The notes under the pieces are model-generated. The model saw only the letters and a program-made list of their open reading frames with translations, was not told the DNA's origin and did not search any database. The position numbers and the translations under genes are program-made. From Chaunax sp. Z400 (taxonomy: Eukaryota > Chordata > Actinopteri > Lophiiformes > Chaunacidae), in the NCBI GenBank assembly GCA_037577475.1, contig CM075187.1, positions 3,635,546-3,699,545 on the forward strand: a stretch of 64,000 nt of DNA, read 5' to 3'. This document shows, one piece after another, positions 28,191-38,869 of this stretch; positions within the stretch are counted from its first letter, which is position 1; each line of letters opens with the position of its first letter.

Positions 28191-30229
28191 AATAGCTAAA
28201 CACAAACAGAGGAAGCAGCAGAGAAAAAGAGGAGAGAGGAGCAGGAAGGATAATGAGGAGAAAGGAGGAAGAAGAGAAATTTGAAGTTTAGAAGAATGAA
28301 GGTATGAGCTGAGATGAGTGCTAAAATCAAAATGGCCAACTTCCTTCTAGGTGTTTTTAGGCAGAGAGAGACAGCAGAGAACAATCAGCCAATTGGAACA
28401 GAGGAACCAACTGACTGTAGCTATTTAGCCAATGACATCAGCTGTAACTGTCAGTGAGCCATACAGAGAGGGCAGAGGGATTAAATGCATTACAAGCTAT
28501 AATTAGCACCAGGTGTGTGAGAAATGCTGAGTCACGCACACACATACTGTAGAAAATGAGTCAAAAGTCACCCCTCAGAAAAGCACTGCCACAACCAAAC
28601 CGTAGGTCGTATCGTGAAATGACCTCACACCAAGCTGAACGCAATAGTGTGCTTTTAGTGTGGATTAAGTGAAAATGTGAAAGACAAATCATAGTTTACG
28701 TATTCGATCATTTCTGATTTTGGGCAGACTGTGAGACTAAATTTAATATGGGCGCAGGTGGGGCAGTGGAGGGTACTCTTGGTGTTTGGAGGTTCATTTA
28801 GCCCAAACCATAAGCGCTACACTTATGTAGGTACATTTAATTGAAGCACGACAAGTGTTCCTATGTTTTCTGTAAGTTTTATGGTTGTAGAGTAAAAATT
28901 GTAGGCGTGTGGGCAATTTTTTTCGTCCATTTTTGTTTTATTTTCTGTCCTCTCTTCACTCTTGCAGATCCCAGCTCTCACTCTAGGATTGGGCGAAACG
29001 CTAAAACTACATGAAGTTTGAGGAAGGATTTAGTGAAAACTATGAATGATACAGAATTAGTCGAATGAAAAGTTGAAAACCTGTCTGAACGCCTGAAACT
29101 TTGAACGGTGTTTCTAGCTAAAGAGTATGAAGGATTAGTGAATCATTGAAAAGTATGAAGATTTTGAAGTTTTGAGGAACTTTTCCCAAAAGAATGAATG
29201 GGGAATCTTTCCCAAAAAATTGGGAATATCTTGGAAATTATGAAAGATATGAAAAATATAAATAATAGCCGCAATGTCCTGAATTTTCTGAATATTTTGA
29301 CATTTGAATGAAGTTTCTACATTGAAGTGGGGAACAAGTCGGGACTGCAGGCAGGTCAGTTTAGCAGCCGGCATTCACGCGAGTAGAGCGACGTGAATAG
29401 AGCAAGAAGAGCAGCGTAAAAATTTCTGTCGTGTTAGATGTGAACGCAGCATGAGTGAAGCAGTTGTTTAGTTGTTCATGGGTGGTAGCTACATTCACCA
29501 GTAGGTGACGGTACCCAATAAGAAATAAGTTAGTTATTCCTAGGACTAGATGATTTAATCCCTTGGTAGTTACACTATCCTGATGGCATTCTGTGGTCTG
29601 ATGATTAACAGGTGCTGATGTATGTGATTTATTATTAAGGGACTGACTCACAAGCAACCTGTCATCATGAAGTAATGGGACTACTTCGTATCTATTCAGT
29701 ATGACTTCATTCATCCATTCAAACCTTATTTAAACAGGGTCAATGAGAGCAAGTATTCTTTTTCAAGGTCTCCCCAAATACAACATATGAATATATAATA
29801 TAAAGTAATTACATAGTACAACAGAACACATACTAATCAGTCAAAGAAAATACTTTAGTGCTGCTCCAGTCCAGTCAAAAGGGACCAGCCCAGCTAATAT
29901 GCCATGTCTCTCCAAATTGTTCCCAGTTCATTTGTCCTCCAGGTGATACGTTTCACGGTTTAAGGGCTACAGATTGTACTTTCAGGTTATTGTATACCTA
30001 GAAGCTGGATCAGGTTATCAAACTGTAACGAGTCAGTGTTGATCAAATATGAACCGAAATTCTGTTCAAACCTAAAATGTTTTCAGAAACATATTTCAAT
30101 GCACTGTTTACTTGTACAGAGAAAGTTTGTGAACAGTCTTCCATATTGTTCGTGTGTTGTGAAAAATGGCGGCTGAGAAAACTCTAAATGCAAAACTTTT
30201 AGGAGCTGATCAAATATGATAAGATATCA
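28191..30229. other. Spacer between hpd copies, unique to this position
   Basis: No gene is seen. A short LINE-tail-like piece (aaccttatttaaacagggtc ... ctttttcaagg) lies near 29723-29770. This ~2 kb does not recur beside copy 2. Confidence 0.5.
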
Positions 30230-30341
30230 CTTCTCCTCCTCACCCCTGGGTGTGGTTCTAGAAACATCCCTCTCTGCTTTTAAAGAGGAAGTCCAGATCA
30301 GATTTCATTCTAGACCGTCACGTCAGGTCACTGGGAGCAAG

Positions 30342-33300
30342 ATGGTGGGTTATCATTCACTGTTGAGTCGATGACTTCTTTTCTATTATTCTACCTGCTC
30401 AGCGTACTTCAGCATTCTGTTATTTATTTATTTTTGGTAAATATAATGATGTTAATGATGTGCTTCTTTAATTATAGGCAACCTACATGGATAAAGGTGA
30501 AAAGTTAGGTGACATAATCTTAATTTCAGACATTTTCCAAGCAAAAAAGTGAAATATTGCTGGTTAAGTTTGTTAGACGTTCGGATTTGTTCTGTTTCTT
30601 TGTCATTTATGATAGTAAATGAAGAGTTTTTTGGTTTTGGACTGTTTCTTGGACAAAAGCTCTAAGCATGAAGATGTCACTTTGGATTCTGGGAACAACT
30701 CGGATAAAACCAAACACATGCTGTTCTCTGGAAAACAGTTCCTCTAAAATGAATATTACTATTCTTAATAGGACACAAATTGAAAATATAAATACCTTGG
30801 TTTCTGGCTGGATGACAAACTCCAAAAACTATTTATGAACTGATTAAGACCTTAAAAGCAAAACTGGTGATCTTTTATAGATAGATAGTTATTGGCAGTG
30901 AAAAGTGAACAGCACTATATTATTTATTTGCACTTCTTGGCAAACTACCTGTGTAACTTCCACATCTCTTGAAGTGTAAATCAAGTCAGACTTGACTATC
31001 TGGTCCTTGACAATCAACTTATTAATTCAGAGTTTTTAAAATATTATGGTGCAAACAAATTGACGAAATGTGCAACATTAGTTCTGGTCCCTTTTTTACA
31101 ATTTAAGAACCTTTCAATCATGTATATATTGCATCTACCTGTATGGAATTATCACATTTTTATTTTACTATTTACATATGTATATATTGTTACATATATA
31201 TATATATATGCTTACTTACAATAACCCTCTAAAGAAATGTTTTATGATGATGATTAACCTTCCTAATATCCTTGGGGTCAATTGGACCCCATTCAATGTT
31301 TAACATCGCTACATAAATGTTTGACTTTTTCTTTTTTTGCTTTATATTTTAATTACTTTTCCTGGTATAATGGGACAACTGGGTAAACATCAAATTAACA
31401 TGATTACGTGTTTTCAATGTCTTGTACAAATTTTGTACGCATCATTAAGACGTGTCAATATTTTACACACATTTGTTTTGGTTGTTCAGGATGATACTGA
31501 GGTCACTATAACATGAAATTTAATATTCTTCAAAAAATTCCCGTCTGCTTCAGGGCCCTAATCTACCTAACCATACCTGTAGTAGTGTGAGAACCATGGG
31601 GGCGGGGACATACAGTTCCTGCAAGGACATTGATAGTTCAGGGAGGGCAATCATATAAAAGTTTGCACAGCAGCCTTCGAAACCATTTCTCTTGGTCCTC
31701 TGCACGCTTTCTCCTCTCAATTGAAAATGACCTCTAAGAAAGGTTTTTCTATCAGTGAGGTTTTGTCACAGCTATTTGACAGTGAAAGTGTCATAGAGAA
31801 GAATGTGTCTGAGACAGAGGATAATGTTGAGGAGGACCTTGATTATGAGGCATTCTCCTCCGATGAGAATGAGACCCTTAGAGCTGATTCTCTTGTTGTC
31901 TCTCAACCACCAGCAGACATGTTACCTTCCAAAAATGGAAAGTAATTATGGTCCCGCTTCCCACTTGAACGACAGGGTAGACTTAGTGCTGCTAATGTCA
32001 TCAAAATGGTTCCAGGTCCCTCCAGATACACCGTCAGCCATGTCCAAGACATAAAATCAGCATTTGAGCTCTTCATAATACCATCACATGAGAAGGATAT
32101 ACTTGAGATGACAAATTTAGTGTATGGGGACAGTTGGAAAGACTTGGGTGTGATCAACTTGCAAGCCTACATTGGGTTGCTCATTTTGGCAGGAGTGTAC
32201 AAGTCAAATGGCAAAGCAATAGCAAGCCTTTGGAATACTGACACTGGAAGGAGAATATTTCCAGCCACCATGTCTCTAAAGACGTTCCATTTTTCTCATG
32301 TCATACTCGTTGATGAAAGAGAAACAACGCAGGGCTGATGAGAGCGTGACAAACTCGCAGAAAAAACAAGCCAGAGCTTCCTTCTGAGCTTCTTTCATGA
32401 AGAACTGGAAGGTAACATCTTCACTGACAGAGCCAACGTCGTCTCCTATTTCCCAAGAAAGGGAACTTTGATTATAATTATTTTCTGGAGGTTTAATTTG
32501 CTGGGGTCAAACTGACCCAAGGATAAACGATGTTACAGGAGGGTTAAAGTGTTATTTCTTCTTCGTCTTCAGCGTGAGCGGAGCAGTATCCTCTGCTTCG
32601 ATCACCTAACATTCTGGGTTGGAAATGCAAAACAGGTAATTTAACTCGGGACACCTCCACTTGCTTTTTGTGCATGTTTTCTTTTCTGACCACCTTCTCT
32701 CACAATGGAGTGATGGACTACACACACAAACACTATTGGTTCTCCTGATAGAGGGGACGTTTAAAACCCCAGACCACACACAAATTTTCACAGTAAGACA
32801 AGCCTCACTGGTCACCAGGAGATGGTGCTATCAGCCAAATTGTAATCATGTCCAATTTCACTGCATTGTAACCCCAATAAGACATTTCTCAGTGACTTTC
32901 TGTTGTCTTCTACAGGCTGCATCATTTTACTGCACCACGTTGGGATTTGAGCCTTTGGCTTATCAGGGTTTGGAGACAGGCAGTCAAGAAGTGGTGTCCC
33001 ATGTAGTCAGACAAGGAAAGGTGAGCACAAATGAAAACCAGTTTTGACAGCAGAACATTTCATTTAGTGCAACAAACACTGTCATTATATATATTTGATT
33101 ATATATATTTAACATACCTTACTTTAATTACTCTTTTCAATAAACTTGCTTAGACTCATATGGTAGCTTTATAAAGAGCAGATTTAATAATGTGTTTGTG
33201 TTTCACAGATCATGTTTGTGTTCTCTTCTGCCCTCAATCCTGGAAACAAAGGTAGAGCTCAGATCAGGAGCTGTGTTCTCAACAGGCTCACTGATAAAGC

Positions 33301-36300
33301 ACTTATTTGTGTTTTGACACACGTCACTAAAAAAATTGGATAATTATAGGATAGGAGGATCATTTTAAATCTCTACAGAAAAATGAATAATATATCTGTT
33401 GTTCAAAAGAAAAATCTTTCCACGAATATAAATACATTTTTCAAATTGTTTCTCATATTTTTAATAATATTTTATATTAATTGAATTTTATTATTTAAAA
33501 TACATTTAATTACCTTAATTCTTCTGCTGGCAGAACAGTAATTTCACCATTATCATCCATAAAACATCTGACAAAGAATTATGGAAAAAAATTCCTTATT
33601 GTGACTTTTGATTTTTTTCAAACATGGCTAAAACAAATTAGTCTCATGTTCAAAAATATATTTAAATCATAATTGTATTCACTTAAAACATTAAAGATCA
33701 TACTAAACACAATCAAATTAACATAATAGTCGACTCTGAGTGGCTAAATAAAACGTCTCATCTTTTCCCAGAGATGGGGGATCATCTAGTCAAGCATGGA
33801 GATGGAGTGAAGGATATTGCATTTACAGTGCAGGACTGTGACTTCCTTGTGCAGGTAAATAGGACAGGATTTAATTTAGAGCCTCATTCTTCACTTTTAA
33901 GGTTGGTAAAAAGCTAATTTTGCTCAGATAATGCCTTTACTGCACATCCTCCACAGAGAGCCAGAGAAAGAGGAGCAGTTATTGTAAAGGAGCCCTACAC
34001 CCTGGAGGACAAGCAGGGAAAAGTCAGGCTAGCTGTGCTTCAAACGGTGAGAGAAGACAATGGAATCTCATGAAATTCAAATTTACGTCACTATTCTGAT
34101 GAAATAAGTAGGATTGTAATGCTTCCTTTTGTTTGCTGCAGTTTGGTGACACCACACACACATTTGTGGAGAGGACAGGATACGGTGGGTTGTTTCTGCC
34201 AGGTTTCCACCCTCCTCCGTTCAAGGACCCTACATTGGACAAACTGTGAGTGAACATATTTGAATGTTTATATCACATTCAAGTAAGAATGACAGCTAAT
34301 GTACGATATTTTGGGGTGTTTTTATTCTACTCTTCCATGCAGACCTAGTGGGAAACTGGACTTCATCGATCACGTTGTGGGAAACCAACCGGATGATGAG
34401 ATGGTTTCTGTGGTGGACTGGTAATGAACTCAACTAGTTCTTGTAGAGATTTAAGAAACATGCAGTGAAAACAACATCCTGTATTTGTGTTATGTGATTT
34501 ACAAGTGAAGAAGAGGAGGCATCTGATTCTTGCGTAACTTTTAAGAGTTGTTGATCAGCATGACTTAGCATTTTCCTTAGTGGGTTTCCAGGGGTTCTAC
34601 ACATCTGGATCTTGTTGTCACACCATAACATGCATGAAAAGGTGGGAAAAGGCAGCTCTCCAAACGAGCTCATTGGTTGATTCTGGAAAGAGGTCATAAC
34701 ACACAGATGGAGGAAGGACCTCATGGAGCCAGATCATAACCCAAAAAGTCACTTATTCATGCATCAGTCTTGGTCATGTAAACATGGTTGGCTGGCAGTC
34801 AACCAGTTAAAAACCCAAACATTTAAAGTGATTTAAAGTGATTTATCTACTTACCTCCATGCAGATGAAAAGTCGAGTGAAGTTTCTTCGTGCACAAAAC
34901 ATGTTCCTTTAAAATTAAAGAGGCATTTCATGTTCAGAGCTGTTGCTCTTTATCTCTGTTCAGGTATAAAAGAAACCTTCTCTTTCACCGCTTCTGGTCA
35001 GTGGATGATAGTCAGATACACACAGAGTTCAGCGCCCTGCGCTCCATTGTTGTGTCAAACTACGAGGAGACGGTGAAGCTGCCCATCAATGAGCCTGCAG
35101 CAGGGAAGAGAAAATCTCAGATTCAGGTCTGTTCTTTTACAAATATGTGGACTGGAAATTGTAGTTTTGATTTAATAACAGGTTCCCTTCCCCAAATTCT
35201 CTCTTAACAGGAGTATGTGGACTACTATGGAGGTCCAGGAGTGCAGCATATAGCCATGAACACATCAGATATCATCACTGCAGTAAGTCTGTACAGCACG
35301 TTCTATGTGGACCTATCCTAAAAGCAGCAACAGCAATGCTCTGATGACTGTGTTATTTGCAGATTCGTAACCTAAAGGAGCGTGGGATGGAGTTTATGTC
35401 TGTGCCAGACAGCTACTACGACCAGCTGAGGGAGACGCTGAAACACTCAAAGCTTAAAATCTCAGAGGACCTGAATGCTCTGCAGGTCAGAAATAAGATC
35501 ATATTCTAACAGATTTGGAGGGTTTGTTTAGTCAGAAACTCATGTTTGGTCAAAGGATTTAATAATAAATAAAAATCCAATGATAACTGATTACATACTA
35601 TTCTCAGTTTTTACATATCCTCTTAGATTCACCTTCTTAAGGGGCTTATAAACAATATAATAAGTATTTTAAAACAAAATTTAAAGCTCCAATTTGTCCT
35701 ATGATTAATAGCCCTGCCAATCACATCACATCAGAATGGAACCAAACAAATCTGATATAAAGTCTCCAGACTTTATACTTTAAGTCCTCAAAAATAAATT
35801 TTATGTCCAAAAGCAGACCTCATGCAAAAGAAAACTATGTAAATTCATAAACTCTCATCAAACAGTTTGAAATAAAAGGTCCTGCCTCTTACTGGGTAAA
35901 CAGCCAATCATTATATATGATAAATGGGTGGTACTTGGGGTGGCCAATCAGATTTCAGGCCCCTCTTCTAGACACACCCCTGGTAATGAGTGCAAAACAA
36001 ATCACTTTCACATCTTAATGTATAAATGAATTAGAATGGACACTTGTTGTCTTGTGATGTTACTCATATCAAGGAGCTGAAGATCTTGTTGGACCACGAC
36101 GACAATGGCTACTTACTTCAGATCTTCACCAAGCCTGTTCAGGATCGGCCCACTGTGTTCCTGGAAATCATCCAGAGGCATAACCACCAGGTGAAGCCAC
36201 CACTGATAACTTTACAAGAGGAAATATATGAGATTATTATTAATCTACTAATTTTAATTTACATAATATACCCACAGGGCTTTGGTGCAAGAAACTTCAA

Positions 36301-36388
36301 GTCTCTTTTTGAGGCCATCGAAGTGGACCAGCAAGCTCGAGGAAATCTGACCGTCGTGACACCAAATGGAGTTTCAGAGAACGTGTGA
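30342..36388 (+). CDS. hpd: 4-hydroxyphenylpyruvate dioxygenase, copy 2 (tandem duplicate, splice-impaired)
   Basis: Second full set of 14 hpd exons: 30342-30344, 30478-30504, 32573-32635, 32916-33020, 33209-33251, 33772-33854, 33957-34046, 34142-34245, 34343-34420, 34964-35126, 35211-35282, 35363-35485, 36074-36190, 36278-36388. All exon lengths equal those of copy 1. His183, His266 and Glu349 are kept. Two lesions stand out. The exon 2 donor reads AAAAG|TTAGGT where copy 1 has AAAAG|GTAGGT, so the GT is lost. Exon 14 reads GFGARNF, an arginine in place of conserved Gly362. Exon 2 is 27 bases, so skipping it keeps frame and removes residues 2-10. Using the GT one base upstream would shift frame to an early stop in exon 3. 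Glu56 and Pro339, altered in copy 1, are ancestral here. It could be a working N-terminally trimmed paralogue or an early pseudogene. Confidence 0.85.
30505..30506 (+). promoter_or_regulatory. Mutated 5' splice site of hpd copy 2 exon 2
   Basis: TT replaces the GT found at the equivalent position of copy 1 (22825-22826), a single G-to-T change in otherwise matching sequence. Confidence 0.85.
30703..31250 (+). mobile_element. Decayed LINE fragment in hpd copy 2 intron 2
   Basis: Matches the copy 1 fragment but keeps more of it. After the DKTKHMLFSGK-type phrase, the sequence near 30775-30835 reads, in a shifted frame, YKYLGFWLDDKL, a typical LINE RT C-terminal motif. It ends at a short (TA)n tract near 31193-31208. 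Confidence 0.65.
31254..32547 (+). mobile_element. piggyBac-family element with TTAA target duplications
   Basis: The insert spans 31258-32543 (1286 bases) between TTAA at 31254-31257 and TTAA at 32544-32547. Its ends are imperfect inverted repeats: left CCTTCCTAATATCC then TTGGGGTCAATTGGACCCC; right, read inward, CCCTCCTGTAACATCG then TTGGGTCAGTTTGACCCC. Copy 1 keeps the single unoccupied TTAA at 23859-23862 in matching flanks (gatgattaaactgttatttc). The element carries the N-terminal part of a transposase gene and lacks most of the catalytic core, so it is a deletion derivative. Its insertion postdates the hpd duplication. Confidence 0.93.
31721..32338 (+). pseudogene. PiggyBac transposase fragment, broken
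   Basis: The frame opens with ATG at 31721 and an acidic N-terminus (SETEDNVEEDLDYEAF). It is interrupted by an in-frame TAA at 31943-31945 and continues in the same frame to TGA at 32336-32338. The second part (INLQAYIGLLILAGVYKS, SLWNTDTGRRIFPATMSL, FHFSHVI) is the start of the DDE transposase region as in PGBD proteins. A later scrap near 32435-32480 reads VVSYFPRKG, a piece from the far C-terminal side, so the catalytic middle has been deleted. It cannot encode an active transposase. Confidence 0.88.
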
Positions 36389-36775
36389 TTCTAGCGATAT
36401 AAATGCTTTACAGTGTTAGTGTAACTATCAATTTACTAAGCAGAGACACTGTTTGTTTTTTAAGAATTTACATGTTTTGTCAATGCATTAATACTTTGAG
36501 TTTAAAATGAATTTTGCTACAATCTTGACCAGGACTCCCTGGAAGAAGAGATCTTGTATATCAATGTGATTTTACTGCCTAAATAAAGAATAAATAAAAT
36601 AAAAAATAATAATGAACACAGCATGTTTTTAAAATATGTTATATTTTGTAATTTTTTGGGCATGTTTTATTATATTTCTCTTAAAGGTATGTGTTGAAAA
36701 GCTCTTCTCAAAGGTACATCTCAACTTAACATTCACAATAAAACACTTTCACATAATCCTTTACATTTTTACATA
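36389..36775 (+). other. hpd copy 2 3' UTR with LINE-tail-like polyadenylation region
   Basis: After the stop, bases ~36522-36590 read 'gaccaggactccctggaaga' then 'agagatcttgtat...aatgtg...cctaaataaag'. This resembles the 3' tail common to many fish LINEs (ccaggactcccttgaaaaag ... taaataaagg). Copy 1 lacks 29 bases of it between two CTT triplets. AATAAA at ~36581 is the candidate polyadenylation signal. Confidence 0.55.
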
Positions 36776-37450
36776 ATCGTAACAAGTAAACTGATATTGA
36801 TACAGGCTTGACTCAAGCAAAACACAATTCAAGCTCTCATAATGAAAACATTTAACAATACATTTCTGTTTGTATAATGAAGCTAGCAAACATTTAATTG
36901 TGACAGAGGGTTCCATGTGACCATATTCTCAGAGTGGGAAGTTCAAATACTAGGACAACGTCCTACTTCTGTGTTCTTGGTTGCATGTAGTGCTAATTTT
37001 GTCAGCTATTTTGTTTTTACTTTAGTCTTAGTCCTCTGTCAAATGTCCTTTTTAGTTTTTATCATATTATGTCACATTCTCATAGTTCTAATGATAAGTC
37101 TTGATATTGTAGTCTTTTCTAAGACATCAGGTTATTATTAAGATTTAATTCAATCTTGTTGAGACAAAATTAATATTTTTTGTCATTTTACTCTCATTTC
37201 ACATCAGATTTATCTGATCATTATCTGATCAAAACAGGTTGAATGATTAAGAATGCAGCTTTGCAGAGAGTGTCTGGTCTGATGATGTCAGTTTAAGGAA
37301 TACATCCAGACATGGAACATATCTTCTAACCCATTTAAAATCTGACAATATGTTGAGATGGTTACAGCCCTGAGACCTCTAATCATTGGCTTTACCAAAT
37401 AAAACTGTGAGACTCTGAGATCCAGCTATCCTGAGAGAAACTTCATAGGG

Positions 37451-38066
37451 AATCAGCTACTAGATGGTTCCATTAGTCTTTTGCCCCTATACCCAGGTCG
37501 GACCAGCTACTAAATGGTTCCATTAGTCTTTGGCCCCTATACCCAGGTCGGACCAGCTACCAGATGGTTCCATTAGTCTTTTGCCCCTATACCCAGGTCG
37601 GACCAGCTACTAAATGGTTCCATTAGTCTTTGGCCCCTATACCCAGGTCGGACCAGCTACCAGATGGTTCCATTAGTCTTTGGCCCCTATACCCAGGTCG
37701 GACCAGCTACCAGATGGTTCCATTAGTCTTTTGCCCCTATACCCAGGTCGGACCAGCTACCAGATGGTTCCATTAGTCTTTGGCCCCTATACCCAGGTCG
37801 GACCAGCTACCAGATGGTTCCATTAGTCTTTGGCCCCTATACCCAGGTCGGACCAGCTACTAAATGGTTCCATTAGTCTTTGGCCCCTATACCCAGGTCG
37901 GACCAGCTACTAAATGGTTCCATTAGTCTTTGGCCCCTATACCCAGGTCGGACCAGCTACCAGATGGTTCCATTAGTCTTTGGCCCCTATACCCAGGTCG
38001 GACCAGCTACTAAATGGTTCCATTAGTCTTTGGCCCCTATACCCAGGTCGCACCAGCTACCAGATC
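37451..38066 (+). repeat. 50-bp minisatellite, 12 full units plus a partial
   Basis: Units start every 50 bases from 37451 to 38001, with a partial at 38051. The unit begins GACCAGCTAC, continues with TAAATGG or CAGATGG, then TTCCATTAGTCTT, then TGGCCCC or TTGCCCC, and ends TATACCCAGGTCG. Units differ almost only at these two diagnostic positions, so the array is very homogeneous. It sits between hpd copy 2 and the setd1b 3' end. Confidence 0.97.
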
Positions 38067-38398
38067 TTTTTGTGGACAAAATTAAAGAAAGATTTTGTCT
38101 CTTTTTTCATCTTTATTTTTTAAACTACGTTTTAGTCCTGTCTTTTTCCGTCAACAATATTGCATGTGAAGTAATACTAGTATAAACACAGGATATCTGA
38201 CAAATCTTAATCATTTCACTGCTTCCTTTCACCACTTCCTAGCTAACATTGCTGTTTGATACAATAAGACAGGCCCGAATTAATTCTGAAATATCAATGA
38301 ACGTCCTGAACATATTAATTTAGACCTGAAAGTAATAAGCTTGAGATGTCAGGTTAAGGTTAGCTGCTTTGTCTCTTCACCTGATCACAGACCAACAC

Positions 38399-38526
38399 AT
38401 TACGTTACGTTGTTACGTTACGTTGTTACGTTGCGTTGTTACGTTGCGTTGTTACGTTGCGTTGTTACGTTACAATGATACGTTATGTTACATTGTCACG
38501 TTATGTTACGTTGTTACGTTACATTA
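38399..38526 (+). repeat. 13-bp GTTACGTTRCGTT minisatellite
   Basis: A run of GTTACGTTACGTT / GTTACGTTGCGTT units degrades rightward into TACGTTATGTTACATT variants. It is CpG-bearing and locally palindromic (AACGTT, ACGT). It lies within the presumed setd1b 3' flank. Confidence 0.85.
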
Positions 38527-38869
38527 TGTCTGATCAAATAGGTTGTTTTTTCTTAAAATATGGCCCGATTGCCCTCCAGATTGTCACTATCCGTTGAGGA
38601 TTTTGAGCTTGTAGGCAGTACATTATCATTCCAGTACTGCCCTCCATTGATTAAGTTCCAAATGGTCCTTTTCAGTAGATCATTATTCACTAAGCAGCAC
38701 CACTCTCCTGCAGAGCATTCATGAGTTCCTCTGTAGCCTCCAGACAGTTTTCAACTGTACAGATTTGAATGGTATTAGAATGGATTTTTGACACATCCTC
38801 AGGGTTTGTGTTGATGTTGTACCTCAGGCAACATCAGTGTTTGACATCATTAAAACACTTCATCAGAGA
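38527..38869 (-). other. setd1b 3' UTR or downstream flank
   Basis: Non-coding sequence directly after the setd1b stop on the minus strand. No clear polyadenylation signal lies close by; a TTTATT (AATAAA on the minus strand) occurs near 38110. Confidence 0.4.

Noticed and set aside
37451..38066. Possible CRISPR-like array
   Set aside because: There are no unique spacers; whole 50-base units repeat end to end, in a vertebrate genome. It is a minisatellite.
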